Notes: generated by a model from the letters alone, not told the origin. 64,000 bases of DNA from Endozoicomonas sp. GU-1 (GCF_027366395.1 NZ_CP114771.1:4960001-5024000); one strand, 5' to 3'; shown: positions 37,630-47,517, counted from the stretch's first letter. A program made the numbers and translations.

Positions 37630-39210
37630 AATCGATGTCTGTCGCTCGACACCTTTTGGTTCATAATCGGCAACGTTAATGGGTGAGTTTTTTTCGATGT
37701 ACTCGCGAATCACTTCTGCGTCCAGAAAGCCAGTATCTACAAAGCCCGGATAGGAACTCACATCAGGATACCTATCACCTCCCCTTGCAGAGAAACTCAG
37801 AGTTGCCATCTTATAAGTTTTATTCCTATCCAGTGGTTTCCCGCCAATACGGACATGTTCAATTCCCGATGCGGTGATCACCATCTCAACACCAGAGAAG
37901 TGAGCAAATGCACCGCTATTAGCGGGCATTTGACCAACAACCTCAAGATAATCGAGAACCTGCTGAGCAGACATCTCAACAGTAGTCAGTGTGTAGCCGA
38001 ATGGAAATACGATCAGAGCATCTTTATAAGTAATCTCCCCGGCATTGATACTGGCACGAATCCCGCCTCCATTGGTTACCGAAAAGTCAGCACCGGTTTT
38101 GTCCATAAAAGCCCGGGTCAATAACGTGCCCAGATTGGTTGGCTGGAACCGCACTTCATTACGTTCGCCCATTAAGCGTTGGTCGACACTGCCAATTTTA
38201 ACGTCAACCAGCTTTGCGCCCGCCTCCTGATAAGGAGAAAGAAGCCTCATCATTGCTTCATGATAAGGAATTCTGGTTTCACTTCCCTTGTGGTTAACAG
38301 GGATCAGCTGGTAATTAATAAGTTCGAGATCACCCTGTTGATAAACGAAGTCTGCGCGCCCAACGTATTTGCCCCACTCATGGGCCTGTACGATCCAGGT
38401 GTCATTTTGCAGATCAGGCTCAAACAATGGATCCTGGGAGTGACCGCCAACAATCAGGTCGATGCCGTTTACGGTACGAGCAAGCGTTACATCACCGGGA
38501 GCCTTAACACCATGATTGCCATTGGGGTAGTGACCCATGTGCGTTGAAGCAATGATCACGTCGGCCTGCTCTTCCAGTTTGGGCATTATTTCACGCGCTA
38601 CCTCAATCGGGCTGGCAAATGTCAGACCTTGCACATTCTCAGGATTAGACGTTTTAGGGGTATCGTCTGTGGTTAAACCCATAACCGCGACTCGAAGGCC
38701 ATCAAGATTGAACATGGTGTAAGGCGCAAACAATGGCTCCCCACTTTCCTGATCGATAATATTGGCTGACAGGAATGGAAATTTTGCCAGTTCTTCCTGC
38801 ATCATCAATATATCTCGCGGGTTATCAAATTCATGGTTGCCAACAGCCATTGCATCGTACCCAAGCATATTCATGCCTTTGAAGTCAGGGATAGCGTCCT
38901 GCAGGTCTGACTCGGGTACCCCTGTATTAATGTCGCCCCCGGACAGTAGCAGCACATGTCCACCTTCTTCAGATACTTCTTTGCGAATCTCCTCAATCAA
39001 AGTCATGCGGGCTGCCATCCCGAACTGATCTTTGCTGTCATGCCAGAACCGACCATGATGGTCATTAGTGTGCAGTACCGTTAACTGGTAAGTTGTATCC
39101 GGGTCGAAGGTGGTGCCCGTTTGTTTTTCCGGGATAAGGGAGTATGCGCTAACCATAACCGCAATAGCAGCGACGGTCAGGGGAGCTGGTTTTGATAATT
39201 TAAATGCCAT
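37612..39210 (-). CDS. Exported 5'-nucleotidase of the UshA/metallophosphoesterase family
   Basis: The 532-residue protein has an N-terminal signal-type hydrophobic segment (APLTVAAIAVMVSAYSLIP). The dinuclear metal site motifs LHTNDHHGRF, GGDINTG, GNHEFD and IVGGHSQ are present. The C-terminal 5'-nucleotidase domain has the substrate-binding NGGGIRASI and SARGGDRYPDV. It should hydrolyse nucleotides or related phosphoesters in the periplasm or at the surface. Its 3' end overlaps the convergent repeat/nucleotidyltransferase gene by 18 bases. Confidence 0.92.
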   Translation of the reverse strand: MAFKLSKPAPLTVAAIAVMVSAYSLIPEKQTGTTFDPDTTYQLTVLHTNDHHGRFWHDSKDQFGMAARMTLIEEIRKEVSEEGGHVLLLSGGDINTGVPESDLQDAIPDFKGMNMLGYDAMAVGNHEFDNPRDILMMQEELAKFPFLSANIIDQESGEPLFAPYTMFNLDGLRVAVMGLTTDDTPKTSNPENVQGLTFASPIEVAREIMPKLEEQADVIIASTHMGHYPNGNHGVKAPGDVTLARTVNGIDLIVGGHSQDPLFEPDLQNDTWIVQAHEWGKYVGRADFVYQQGDLELINYQLIPVNHKGSETRIPYHEAMMRLLSPYQEAGAKLVDVKIGSVDQRLMGERNEVRFQPTNLGTLLTRAFMDKTGADFSVTNGGGIRASINAGEITYKDALIVFPFGYTLTTVEMSAQQVLDYLEVVGQMPANSGAFAHFSGVEMVITASGIEHVRIGGKPLDRNKTYKMATLSFSARGGDRYPDVSSYPGFVDTGFLDAEVIREYIEKNSPINVADYEPKGVERQTSISFGSG

Positions 39211-39322
39211 TTAAATGATGTCCTAAGAGATTGTTGTAAAAGTTACTGACCATTAACTCAGGATAAAAACTCAAAGTCGTCTATAACTACAGTACCTGAT
39301 TAGTTTAAGAAGGAGGATAATT

Positions 39323-39454
39323 ATGTATCCATCCGACCTGACCGATGACGAGTGGGCAACCCTCAAGCCTCTATTCACTGGCCCTGGCTGTGATACTCCA
39401 AAAATGAGCGACCACGTGACTGGAGTATCCTCTGAGTATTATGAAACACCTTAA
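39323..39454 (+). pseudogene. IS5-type transposase stub
   Basis: After a perfect AGGAGG ribosome site, the frame MYPSDLTDDEWATLKPLF is the typical start of IS5-family transposases. It then runs into unrelated sequence and stops after 43 codons. A nine-base inverted repeat, GATACTCCA (39392-39400) and TGGAGTATC (39421-39429), lies just after the break. The remnant lies at the pilC-side edge of the accessory block. Confidence 0.75.
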
Positions 39455-39493
39455 AGGCGATCAGGAGGTTTCTGGTGGGTTTGTCTTGTGAAT

Positions 39494-39525
39494 AAAGGGC
39501 TATAATTAGCCCTTTAGATTTTTTG
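39494..39525 (+). terminator. Rho-independent terminator downstream of the transposase stub
   Basis: AAAGGGCTA and TAGCCCTTT form a perfect nine-pair stem with a TAAT loop, followed by AGATTTTTT. On the opposite strand, the stem with its own T-run may also terminate pilC transcription, which ends at 39554. Confidence 0.75.
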
Positions 39526-39553
39526 AAACGATATTAAATCGACAGGAGGTTCG

Positions 39554-40774
39554 TTAAACAACAGACCCCAACTGGAAGATTGGCAGATACATTGCCACAA
39601 TCAGGCCACCGACCAGTACACCCAGCACCGACATGATGATGGGTTCCATAAGGCTGGTCATGCCATCAACCATATTATCCACTTCTTCTTCATAGAACGT
39701 GGCGACTTTATCAAGCATCTCATCCAGAGAGCCTGATTCCTCACCGATAGAGACCATTTGTATCGCCATAGGCGGGAATATCCCGGTGCTTTTCATGGCA
39801 AACTGTAGCTGCTGACCGGTGGATACATCTTCTTTAATTTTTCTAGCGGCATTGGCATAAACGACATTGCCAGCAGCACCGGCGACCGAGTCGAGCGCAT
39901 CGACCAGGGGAACCCCGGCGGCAAAGGTGGTTGACAGGGTTCGGCCAAAACGGGCAACGGCGGATTTATCCAGAATTTCACCAATAATCGGCAGCTTCAG
40001 CATCAGGCGATCCAGACCATCTCTGGCTGCCTTGGATGACTTCAGTGTCCGTGATATCAGGAAGCCGCCAGCGACCAAAGCGCCTAGGACGATATGCCAA
40101 TATTCCTGGACAACCTCTGATATGTTGATGACAACCTGGGTAAAGGCGGGTAGCTCAGCACCGAAGCCCTGAAAAACCTCTTCAAATTGAGGGACCACCT
40201 TCACCAGCAGGATGACGGTAACGATCATCGCAATAAGCACTACGGCAATTGGATAGTTCATCGCTTTCTTGATTTTTGCCTTGAGTGCTTCGGTTTTTTC
40301 TTTATAGGTAGCGATTCGATCCAGCAATGTCTCCAGTGCTCCGGACTGTTCACCAGAGGCGACGAGATTGCAGTACAGGTCGTCAAAATAATCCGGGTGT
40401 TGTCTGAGGGAGTCGGCAAAAGTGCTGCCTGAGGCTACTTCATTCTTGATCTTGCCAACCAGATTTCTCATGGCCTCTTTCTCGATACCGCCGGAGGTAA
40501 TGTCAAAGGCCTGAAGCAGTGGTACCCCTGCCTTCATCATGGTTGCCATCTGGCGGGTGAACAGGGCTATGTCCATGGGCTTGACTTTGCCCCCACCGCC
40601 AAGGCTCAGGGAGAGGCTTTTTTTAGAGACTTTGGTCGCCAGGATGCCCTGTTTTCTAAGCTCAGCCTTGACCAGCGCAGCACTGGCACTTTGCATTTCC
40701 CCTTTGATCTTTTTGCCGGCTTTATCTTTGCCCTGCCAGACAAAGGTGGCTGTTTTGGTTGGTTTTGCGGCCAT
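39554..40774 (-). CDS. pilC: Type IV pilus assembly inner-membrane protein PilC
   Basis: The 406-residue protein has two T2SSF domains. The first includes FTRQMATMMKAGVPLLQAFDI and the second GRTLSTTFAAGVPLVDAL; EESGSLDEMLDKVATFYEEEV and three membrane segments are typical. It is the platform protein of the pilus motor. pilB normally lies upstream and pilD downstream; neither is adjacent here. pilD lies at 28.9 kb on the same strand. Confidence 0.97.
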   Translation of the reverse strand: MAAKPTKTATFVWQGKDKAGKKIKGEMQSASAALVKAELRKQGILATKVSKKSLSLSLGGGGKVKPMDIALFTRQMATMMKAGVPLLQAFDITSGGIEKEAMRNLVGKIKNEVASGSTFADSLRQHPDYFDDLYCNLVASGEQSGALETLLDRIATYKEKTEALKAKIKKAMNYPIAVVLIAMIVTVILLVKVVPQFEEVFQGFGAELPAFTQVVINISEVVQEYWHIVLGALVAGGFLISRTLKSSKAARDGLDRLMLKLPIIGEILDKSAVARFGRTLSTTFAAGVPLVDALDSVAGAAGNVVYANAARKIKEDVSTGQQLQFAMKSTGIFPPMAIQMVSIGEESGSLDEMLDKVATFYEEEVDNMVDGMTSLMEPIIMSVLGVLVGGLIVAMYLPIFQLGSVV

Positions 40775-41100
40775 TGTATGCGCGATCCATAGCTGTTCTT
40801 CTTGATGAGCAGATTATAAGTTTACTTTCGCCCAGTTTATATCAGGGCGTTCATAAAAACAGATAATCCTCTGAAATTGAGAACTGATTACTGTTTGTTT
40901 CGGTCAAATACAGTGGGTCATTAGGGCCTGCTGAGGTTTCACTGCACGTTCAGCGGGATGTGCAGTCTGGCTTTTATAGCCGCCTTCAGGCTGCGTTGAA
41001 CCGGTTTGATTAGATCTCCCCGGTCCGTCCTGCGGAAGTAGGCGAAGGAGCCAACAGGTCTGTTACCTTTGGTCAACAGAGCCTGGTCTGTCGTGTGTTT
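40775..41100. other. Gene-free region between pilC and apaH
   Basis: No pilB remnant or other recognised gene is seen. On the minus strand the apaH frame stays open for about 45 codons after its stop, including NRPVGSFAYFRR and RSLKAAIKARLHIPL, ending near 40940. It has no good start (a TTG at most), so I do not call it as a gene. The pilC promoter must lie here. Confidence 0.5.
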
Positions 41101-41904
41101 TTAATTGAAAACTTCGGTTCGTTGGAAACCGTCCACATTGATCGCTGTCAAGCTTTTACCCCAGACGCAGCCAGTGTCCAGGGCGTGGATATTATCATGA
41201 CCAGTGACCCCTTCCAGCGCTGCCCAGTGACCAAAAATGATCTGCTCTCGAAAGCAGGGGCTCCCGGAAAAGCTGAACCAGGGCGCATAACCGTTTTTCG
41301 GGACAGACCCTTTGCTTTCCAGGTCCAGCACGCCATGGTCATTACAGAAACGCATCTGGGTAAAGTAGGCTGCGCTAAGCCGTAGCCTTTTCTTCAGCTT
41401 AAGCTCGTCATCCCATGGCTGGGGTTTGGTGTTTTTGAAGATCTTTTTAAGCCATTTGACATGGTCTTCAGAGCGTAGAGCCTGCTCCAGTTCCCGGGCT
41501 TGTTCGATCGCCTGGTCAATAGTCCAGATGGGGGGGATACCAGCATGCACCATGGTGATCTTTCTCTGGTCGTCGTGGTGCAGCATTGGGCGAAAGCGTA
41601 GCCACTGGAGCAGCTCATCCGCATCAGGGGCTTCCAGCACTTCAGTCAGGGTGTCTTTGCTTTTCTGCTTGCGAATGCCACAGGCCACGGCCAGAAGGTG
41701 CAGATCGTGATTCCCGAGAACGGCGATACAGCTATTGCCAAGACTTTTCAGGTAGCGCAGTGTTGCCAGAGATTCCGGGCCACGATTGACCATATCACCA
41801 GCAACCCAGAGGATATCGTGGTCAGGGTCAAACTTGAGTTTATCCAACAGTTGTCGCAGAGGGTCATAGCAACCCTGGATGTCCCCGACTGCATAAGTGG
41901 TCAT
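41101..41904 (-). CDS. apaH: Symmetrical bis(5'-nucleosyl)-tetraphosphatase
   Basis: The 267-residue protein has the PPP-type phosphatase motifs GDIQGCYDPL, WVAGDMVNRGP and VLGNHDLHL, plus the terminal FGHWAALEG and ALDTGCVWGKSLTA. It splits Ap4A into two ADP. It follows rsmA by 17 bases, the usual rsmA-apaH order. Confidence 0.96.
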   Translation of the reverse strand: MTTYAVGDIQGCYDPLRQLLDKLKFDPDHDILWVAGDMVNRGPESLATLRYLKSLGNSCIAVLGNHDLHLLAVACGIRKQKSKDTLTEVLEAPDADELLQWLRFRPMLHHDDQRKITMVHAGIPPIWTIDQAIEQARELEQALRSEDHVKWLKKIFKNTKPQPWDDELKLKKRLRLSAAYFTQMRFCNDHGVLDLESKGSVPKNGYAPWFSFSGSPCFREQIIFGHWAALEGVTGHDNIHALDTGCVWGKSLTAINVDGFQRTEVFN

Positions 41905-41921
41905 TGGCTGTTCCCGGGCTG

Positions 41922-42728
41922 TTAATGTTGTCTATCAGTCAAGTAGTCGGCTATTCGAACAAAATCGGCAAGGGTCAGTACTTCTGGCCGGGCGGCAGGA
42001 TCAATGGCCAGTGTTTCAAGCTCTTCTGCCTTGAGATGCTGCTTGAGTGTATTACGGATGGTTTTACGCCGCTGGCTGAAAGCATCCCGAACAACCTGTT
42101 CCAGTTTCAGAATATCTTTACAGGGATGAGGTAGCTCATGATACGGGGTCATTCGCACGATGGCTGAGTCGACTTTGGGCGCAGGCTTGAATGCTCCTGG
42201 CCCTACCGTAAACAGATAATCAACCTTGCAGTAATACTGCGCCATGATACCCAGGCGGCCATAGTGTTTTTCCCCCGGTGCGGCGGCCAGGCGCTGAACC
42301 ACTTCTTTTTGCAGCATGAAGTGCATATCCTGAATCATGCTTGCAAAGCTTAACAGTTGAAAGATTAGCGGGGTTGAAATGTTATAGGGCAGGTTGCCAA
42401 TGATGCGCAGTGGTCGGTCATCGGTTTTCAGACTGGCAAAATCAAACTTCAGCGCATCGGCTTCGTGAATATGAAAGTTCGGGTTCAGGCCAAAGCGCAG
42501 GAGCAGGGTGGGAATCAGGTCCCTGTCCAGCTCTACCACGTCCAGTCCACCGGCACGCTCAAGCACGTCGGCGGTCAGGGCTCCCTGGCCAGGACCAATC
42601 TCAACCAGATGCTCGCCCTGTTTCGGGTTGATTGACGCAACGATCTCACCGATAACGCCATGATCGTGAAGAAAGTTTTGGCCGAAACGTTTGCGGGCCT
42701 TATGGTAAGGAACGTCTGTCTGGGGCAT
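41922..42728 (-). CDS. rsmA: 16S rRNA dimethyladenosine transferase
   Basis: The 268-residue protein has the RsmA/KsgA motifs ARKRFGQNFLHD, VEIGPGQGALTADVL and the catalytic NLPYNIS. It dimethylates A1518 and A1519 of 16S rRNA. In relatives it follows pdxA in the lptD-surA-pdxA-rsmA-apaH cluster; here pdxA is 8.8 kb upstream, beyond the DMSP cluster, so rsmA must use its own promoter. Confidence 0.97.
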   Translation of the reverse strand: MPQTDVPYHKARKRFGQNFLHDHGVIGEIVASINPKQGEHLVEIGPGQGALTADVLERAGGLDVVELDRDLIPTLLLRFGLNPNFHIHEADALKFDFASLKTDDRPLRIIGNLPYNISTPLIFQLLSFASMIQDMHFMLQKEVVQRLAAAPGEKHYGRLGIMAQYYCKVDYLFTVGPGAFKPAPKVDSAIVRMTPYHELPHPCKDILKLEQVVRDAFSQRRKTIRNTLKQHLKAEELETLAIDPAARPEVLTLADFVRIADYLTDRQH

Positions 42729-43025
42729 GAGGAGTATTGCTCATCTGGGAAGAAACAGTCGATGACCATCAGCCATGAAAAATAGATTGCATGGATGTCG
42801 GTCAAACTGGCAATAATAACGCCCGACTGCTGTTTTCGCGAGACTTTCCGACAATAGTCTCACCGGCAGCCAGCAGTTCCCCGAAGAATGCCTCATCCCA
42901 ACGGCGAAATTCGAGATGGTTGCCATGCTCACTTCAGATCATCAAGTAATCCTCAGGGAACTCGCATCATACAGAACCTTTACTTGCCGAAGCACTATCA
43001 CCAAATGTAGTACCCTTATGGAAGA
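42729..43025. other. Gene-free region upstream of rsmA
   Basis: No recognised gene. A short minus-strand frame with WDEAFFGELLAAGETIV at about 42825-42925 looks coding-like but is broken on both sides and I cannot name it. It marks the rsmA-side edge of the DMSP cluster insertion and must hold the new rsmA-apaH promoter. Confidence 0.45.
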
Positions 43026-43050
43026 AGGCGGCAGGTTATCGCTGCCGCCT
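43026..43050 (-). terminator. Terminator of dddD
   Basis: AGGCGGCAG and CTGCCGCCT form a nine-pair stem with a seven-base loop. It lies six bases after the dddD stop on the minus strand and is followed there by TTCTTCC. The strong stem supports termination although the T-run is interrupted. Confidence 0.65.
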
Positions 43051-43055
43051 GATTA

Positions 43056-45566
43056 TCAGCTGGGAAGGAACTCCTTGCCCCAGCCAGTACCCGCAATTCC
43101 ACGCTCAATCATTGATTCAATAGACTCACTGTCATAACCCATTTCAGCTAACACTTCCCTGGTTGAATGACCAAACCTTTCAGTAGGCGTGGCGGCTACG
43201 ATAGTTGACTCTGTGGGTCGAATGGAATAATGGTCGATCTGTGTGATCTGGTGGCCGCTGGGATGCTCAGGATAGATCGAGAAGGCAAAGCTGCCCAGGT
43301 CGGTACCTGCTTTACCATCGGCAACACGGCTGTATTGCTCTCTGAGATGTTCAATAGCCTGTGGCATGGCCGAAGCGACATCTACCTTGTCCAACGCGGA
43401 CTTCCAGTAAACGGCTGGAGCCCTTTTAAAGGCTTCTGTCAGATAGTCTGAGAGATTGTCAGCAGTCACTATACCTCCGAGACCTTCTACCTGACCCAGT
43501 CTGCTCAGCTCGGAGTCATTGCTGTCCAGATAAATCCATCCTTCCTGTGTTTCATAGAAGTGAGAAAGCGCGTTATAACCCAGAGCCTGTCGACCTGAAG
43601 GCTCATTAAACGGAACTCTTCCCTGGTAGTCAAAGGCATAGGGAATCTGTGCCAGATTGGTTACCGCAGACAACGACGTTCTTGCCCGGGTAGGCTGACC
43701 TGTTTTCTGGCGGTGGTAGAGAGCAACCGCCATAGCCAGTCCGGCGGAGAAACCGCAGTTGACGTCCAGTGTGCCGAGGTGGGCGTGTTCTTCCGGTGTC
43801 TGTGAGCCACCAAAGCGACTCATGATGCCACTGTTGGCCTGAATGATGTCGTCATAACCAATGTAATTGGTTTTTGGACCGGGCAAAGGACCGCCCAGGC
43901 AATCCAGGCGGCAGAAGAGAACGCCCGGGTTAATGGCTTGCAGTGATTCGTGGTCCAGACCCAGAGGCTTCATCTGCCGTTCAGGCGCATTGATAACCAC
44001 TATATCCACTGACTTGACCAGTTTGTTGAATACCTCTCGTCCTTCTTCAGACAGGATGTTGACCAGCGCGCTGCGTTTACCAACGCCGGTCTGGAAGGTA
44101 AACAGGGTACCAATCAGAGGATCATAAAGCGGGGTGACCGGATCCAGCTTAATCACTTCGGCACCAAAGCGTGCCATAAAGGCGGTAGAGTGTGGGCCGG
44201 CAATAACATTGGTCAGATCAAGAATTCGCAGTCCGTCCAGCCAGTGAGCAGTGGCTTTCTGCTGGCGGCGAGCGGAAAATCGGCTCTGGTCATCTTCGTC
44301 CGTGACTGTATTCAGCGCAAAGAGGGCCTCTTCATAGCTGACATTCTTGCGCGGAGCGGGAGTAACCATTTGTCCGGCAAACTCTTCCAGCCAGGCAATG
44401 GGGCCAGGTTGTTTCATCAGACCATAAACGGGGTCATTAACCTCAACGATCAGGCCTGACTGGTTGGTGTGCTCATCATTCACCCACTCCCGGGTTGTTC
44501 TGTGAGGAGCGCCTGGAATCTGTCCTTCACCGAAAATCTCTCCCCACTCCTGTGAGGTTTTGGTCATGAATACTTTCTTCATTTTGGCTGCAATGATGTC
44601 AGCCCATTTTTTCGGTAATGGATAGACGCCTATGGACGTTTCACCATCCCACTCCTTAATGGGCTGGTGCAGATCTTTAACGTCTGGCAGTCCCTCAGCC
44701 AGCAGCTCGTCATAAATACCCAGAGCCTCCAGGCAGCGACGGGCATGATTACGGTGGGATGGGCATACGCAGTAGAACATACGGCCATCGGCGCATTGAT
44801 AGGTTCGGTAGAAGGGGTCCAGGTACTCCTGAAGCGCATCATAGCTGAGATCCATGGGAATGTTGTTGCTCTTGCGATGCTCGATCTCATGCTCACGCAT
44901 GGTTTTGTAGCGCTCTGGCAATCCTTCGACAACGTAAGAATTATAGGAGAGGCCTTCCATCATTGCGGCAACGATAGGGACTTCAATGTGATCACCTCTA
45001 CCGGTTTTCTCACGTGCGGTGAGCGCCAGAACCACTGAGCTGGCTGCCAGGGATGTGGCGTAGGAAGAGGCCAGAGGCAGAGGAGAAAAGCTTGGGTTCA
45101 AGCCCATCAGGATACGGTTGAATCCCATGTCCGTGAAGGCACCAGCAGTAGCTGCAACAACGGCTTCAGTGGCTTTCCATTCCCTTCTCAACTGGTCATT
45201 ACTGGCAAAGCCGGGAATCGACAATGAGATAAGGTCGGGGCGTGATTCTCTCAATTGCTGAAAATCAATGCCCAGACGTTTCATTACGTCGGGTCTGAAG
45301 CTCTCGATGACGATATCGGCTTTTTCAATCAATGACAGTGCCTGGAGCAAGCCAGACTTAGTTTTAAGATCAAGCTTCAGGCAGAGTTTGTTTCTATTCA
45401 GAACGGCATTGGCGGGATGGTCCCATTGAGGACCTTCGGGTGGATCAATATGGACAACGGTTGCGCCCAGATCGGCCAGCGCCATGGCAACAGCCGGACC
45501 GGCAATCTGCTGGCCAAAATCAACAACCCTGACACCATTCAATGGCAATTTATTCTTATTGTGCAT
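43056..45566 (-). CDS. dddD: DddD: DMSP CoA-transferase/lyase
   Basis: The 836-residue protein is a fusion of two class-III CoA-transferase (CaiB/BaiF) domains. The first begins LNGVRVVDFGQQIAGPAVAM and the second LDGLRILDLTNVIAGPHSTAF near residue 443. From memory, Marinomonas DddD has the same length and uses Asp602; here D601 in LGTLDVNCGF occupies that place. DddD takes up DMSP and releases dimethyl sulfide, with acetyl-CoA as CoA donor. AGGA lies seven bases before the ATG. It is divergent from dddT-dddB-dddC-dddR, the same gene set as in Marinomonas, which makes the DddD call much stronger than the domain match alone. The encoded product appears intact. Confidence 0.9.
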   Translation of the reverse strand: MHNKNKLPLNGVRVVDFGQQIAGPAVAMALADLGATVVHIDPPEGPQWDHPANAVLNRNKLCLKLDLKTKSGLLQALSLIEKADIVIESFRPDVMKRLGIDFQQLRESRPDLISLSIPGFASNDQLRREWKATEAVVAATAGAFTDMGFNRILMGLNPSFSPLPLASSYATSLAASSVVLALTAREKTGRGDHIEVPIVAAMMEGLSYNSYVVEGLPERYKTMREHEIEHRKSNNIPMDLSYDALQEYLDPFYRTYQCADGRMFYCVCPSHRNHARRCLEALGIYDELLAEGLPDVKDLHQPIKEWDGETSIGVYPLPKKWADIIAAKMKKVFMTKTSQEWGEIFGEGQIPGAPHRTTREWVNDEHTNQSGLIVEVNDPVYGLMKQPGPIAWLEEFAGQMVTPAPRKNVSYEEALFALNTVTDEDDQSRFSARRQQKATAHWLDGLRILDLTNVIAGPHSTAFMARFGAEVIKLDPVTPLYDPLIGTLFTFQTGVGKRSALVNILSEEGREVFNKLVKSVDIVVINAPERQMKPLGLDHESLQAINPGVLFCRLDCLGGPLPGPKTNYIGYDDIIQANSGIMSRFGGSQTPEEHAHLGTLDVNCGFSAGLAMAVALYHRQKTGQPTRARTSLSAVTNLAQIPYAFDYQGRVPFNEPSGRQALGYNALSHFYETQEGWIYLDSNDSELSRLGQVEGLGGIVTADNLSDYLTEAFKRAPAVYWKSALDKVDVASAMPQAIEHLREQYSRVADGKAGTDLGSFAFSIYPEHPSGHQITQIDHYSIRPTESTIVAATPTERFGHSTREVLAEMGYDSESIESMIERGIAGTGWGKEFLPS

Positions 45567-45686
45567 CTGGTAATCCTGCTAATAAAGAGGCAGCGCTTTA
45601 TTAAAATACGGTGCGTTCATTGCACGCGCTTATGCAAGGAAAATGTTATGAATGGATGGCCCGATCGACCAGCAAAAAAAAATACC

Positions 45687-45749
45687 CCTGAGACCTGATT
45701 TTTTTTATTGCTGGAAAAGGGTTTGTTATAAAAATAATTTGGTCTCAGG
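45687..45749. promoter_or_regulatory. Inverted repeat in the dddD-dddT intergenic region
   Basis: CCTGAGACC at 45687-45695 and GGTCTCAGG at 45741-45749 are perfect inverted repeats; with outer bases the match is about 14 of 17. The two half-sites are 45 bases apart between the divergent promoters of dddD and dddT. They are candidate binding sites for the LysR-type regulator encoded by dddR. Confidence 0.45.
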
Positions 45750-45868
45750 TGTCTATTTTATTGTTTCTCATTTTTTTTTCAGCCACAGATAATGGTGGCG
45801 TGCTCTGATATATAGATTACATTTGATGATGTCCCTGAGGATCAATACCTCAAAAAGAAGAGTTAAAA

Positions 45869-47457
45869 ATGAATAATAAAAATAATAATACAACGCCGTA
45901 TGCTGGCTTGCTTGAGGGAGCCAATCCAGTGATGGCCGTTGGTTCCGCTTTACTGGTTCTGGCATTTATTGTTTTTACCGTTGCCGATCCTGAATACGCC
46001 GATGGCATTTATACGGCGGCAAAAAACTTTATTGCTACGGATCTGGGCTGGTATTACATAGGGATAATGTCGTTTTTCCTGTTTTTTTCTGTCTGGCTGG
46101 TGTTCAGCCGCTACGGTGATATTCGCCTGGGCAGTGATGATGACAAACCGGAGTTCAGTAATTTCGCCTGGTTTTCCATGTTGTTTGGTGCTGGCATCGG
46201 AATTGGAATCCTGTTCTGGAGTATTGCCGAACCGATTTACCACTTTCAAAGCAACCCGTTCATCAGTGATGACGAGGCCATGACGGCAGAAGCGGCCCAG
46301 GTTGCCATGAGAATCTCGATTTTTCACTGGGGTTTGCATGGTTGGGGGTTGTTTTCTGTTACTGGTCTGATTCTGGCCTATTTCGCCTATCGTAAAGGGC
46401 TTCCCATCACTATCCGCTCAAGCCTCTACCCCATCTTCGGTGACAGGATTTATGGGCCTATCGGTCATGCAGCTGACTTGTTGGCCGTATTCGGAACCGT
46501 ATTCGGTATAGCTACTTCGCTGGGACTGGGTGCACAACAGATGAATGCCGGGCTGGGCTATCTATTGGGCATAGAAGTGTCGACCACCAATCAAGTGATC
46601 CTGATCGCAGTGATTTCGGTTGTGGCAACTCTTCGGTACTGACCGGTTTGAACAAAGGCATTCGTATCCTTAGTGTTTTCAATATGCAGCTGACCATAGT
46701 CATTCTGGGTCTGTTCGTCATCTTTGGCCCTACTGCCTATCTGCTGGGTGCATTCTTTACCAATACCGGTGACTATCTGTTGAATGCCGTTTCCCTGGGG
46801 TTATGGGTTGATCCAGAGCCAGGCGCTCAATGGCAGGGATGGTGGACTATCTTCTACTGGGGCTGGTGGATTGCCTGGGCTCCTTTTGTCAGCATGTTCA
46901 TTGCCCGTATCTCCAAGGGCCGGACCATTCGTGAGTTTGTCCTTGGTGTTCTCGTTGCACCCACGACACTGGCAGCTTTCTGGATCACTATATTTGGTAA
47001 CAGTGCCTTCTATCTGGAACTTTACGGTGACGGCGGTGTTACAGAGGCTGTGAACAAGGATATCACTACTGCTCTGTTTACCACAGTGAAGCTGCTGATT
47101 GAGAGTGAGTTGATGTCCGTGCTGATGGCGGGCATCTGCACCATTCTGCTGGTGACTTATTTTGTTACCTCCGGGGACTCGGCGACCCTGGTGATCTGTA
47201 CCCTGGTGTCCATGGGGAGTGATAATCCGCCTGCCCGGTACAGAGTGTTCTGGGGACTGGTGATTGGTGCCTCGGCAGCCGTTTTGCTGTATGCCGGTGG
47301 TCTTAAGGCTCTGCAAACAGCTTCTATTGTTGCGGCCCTGCCATTCTCGATCATTCTGTTTCTTGCCACCTATGGCCTTATCAAGGCCCTGCGCGAGGAG
47401 GCTTTACCAGGTGAAGAGGCTTACAAGGTGTCCATGGCAAGAGATGGACGTTCCTGA
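45869..47457 (+). pseudogene. dddT: DddT: BCCT-family DMSP/betaine transporter, one-base frameshift
   Basis: The first frame, from the ATG at 45869, encodes the N-terminal half of a betaine/carnitine/choline transporter (FAWFSMLFGAGIGIGILFWSIAEP). It then runs out of frame after VISVVAT to a stop at 46642. The rest continues one frame over as SSVLTGLNKGIRILS, then FYWGWWIAWAPFVSMFIARISKGRTIREF (the BCCT signature, quoted here as WGWWIAWAPFVSMFIARIS) and FVTSGDSATLV. One missing base near 46628-46632 explains the break; repaired length is 529 residues. It would import DMSP for DddD. Either a sequencing error or a recently lost transporter. Confidence 0.88.
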
Positions 47458-47517
47458 TAGATATTGGCTGTGCGCAAGAGGTACACAGCCATTTCAGTAG
47501 ATTGCACGAGGTTTGTT

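Noticed and set aside
40940-41100. Open frame continuing after the apaH stop
   Set aside because: It has coding-like composition but no ATG or ribosome site, and apaH already has its normal length.
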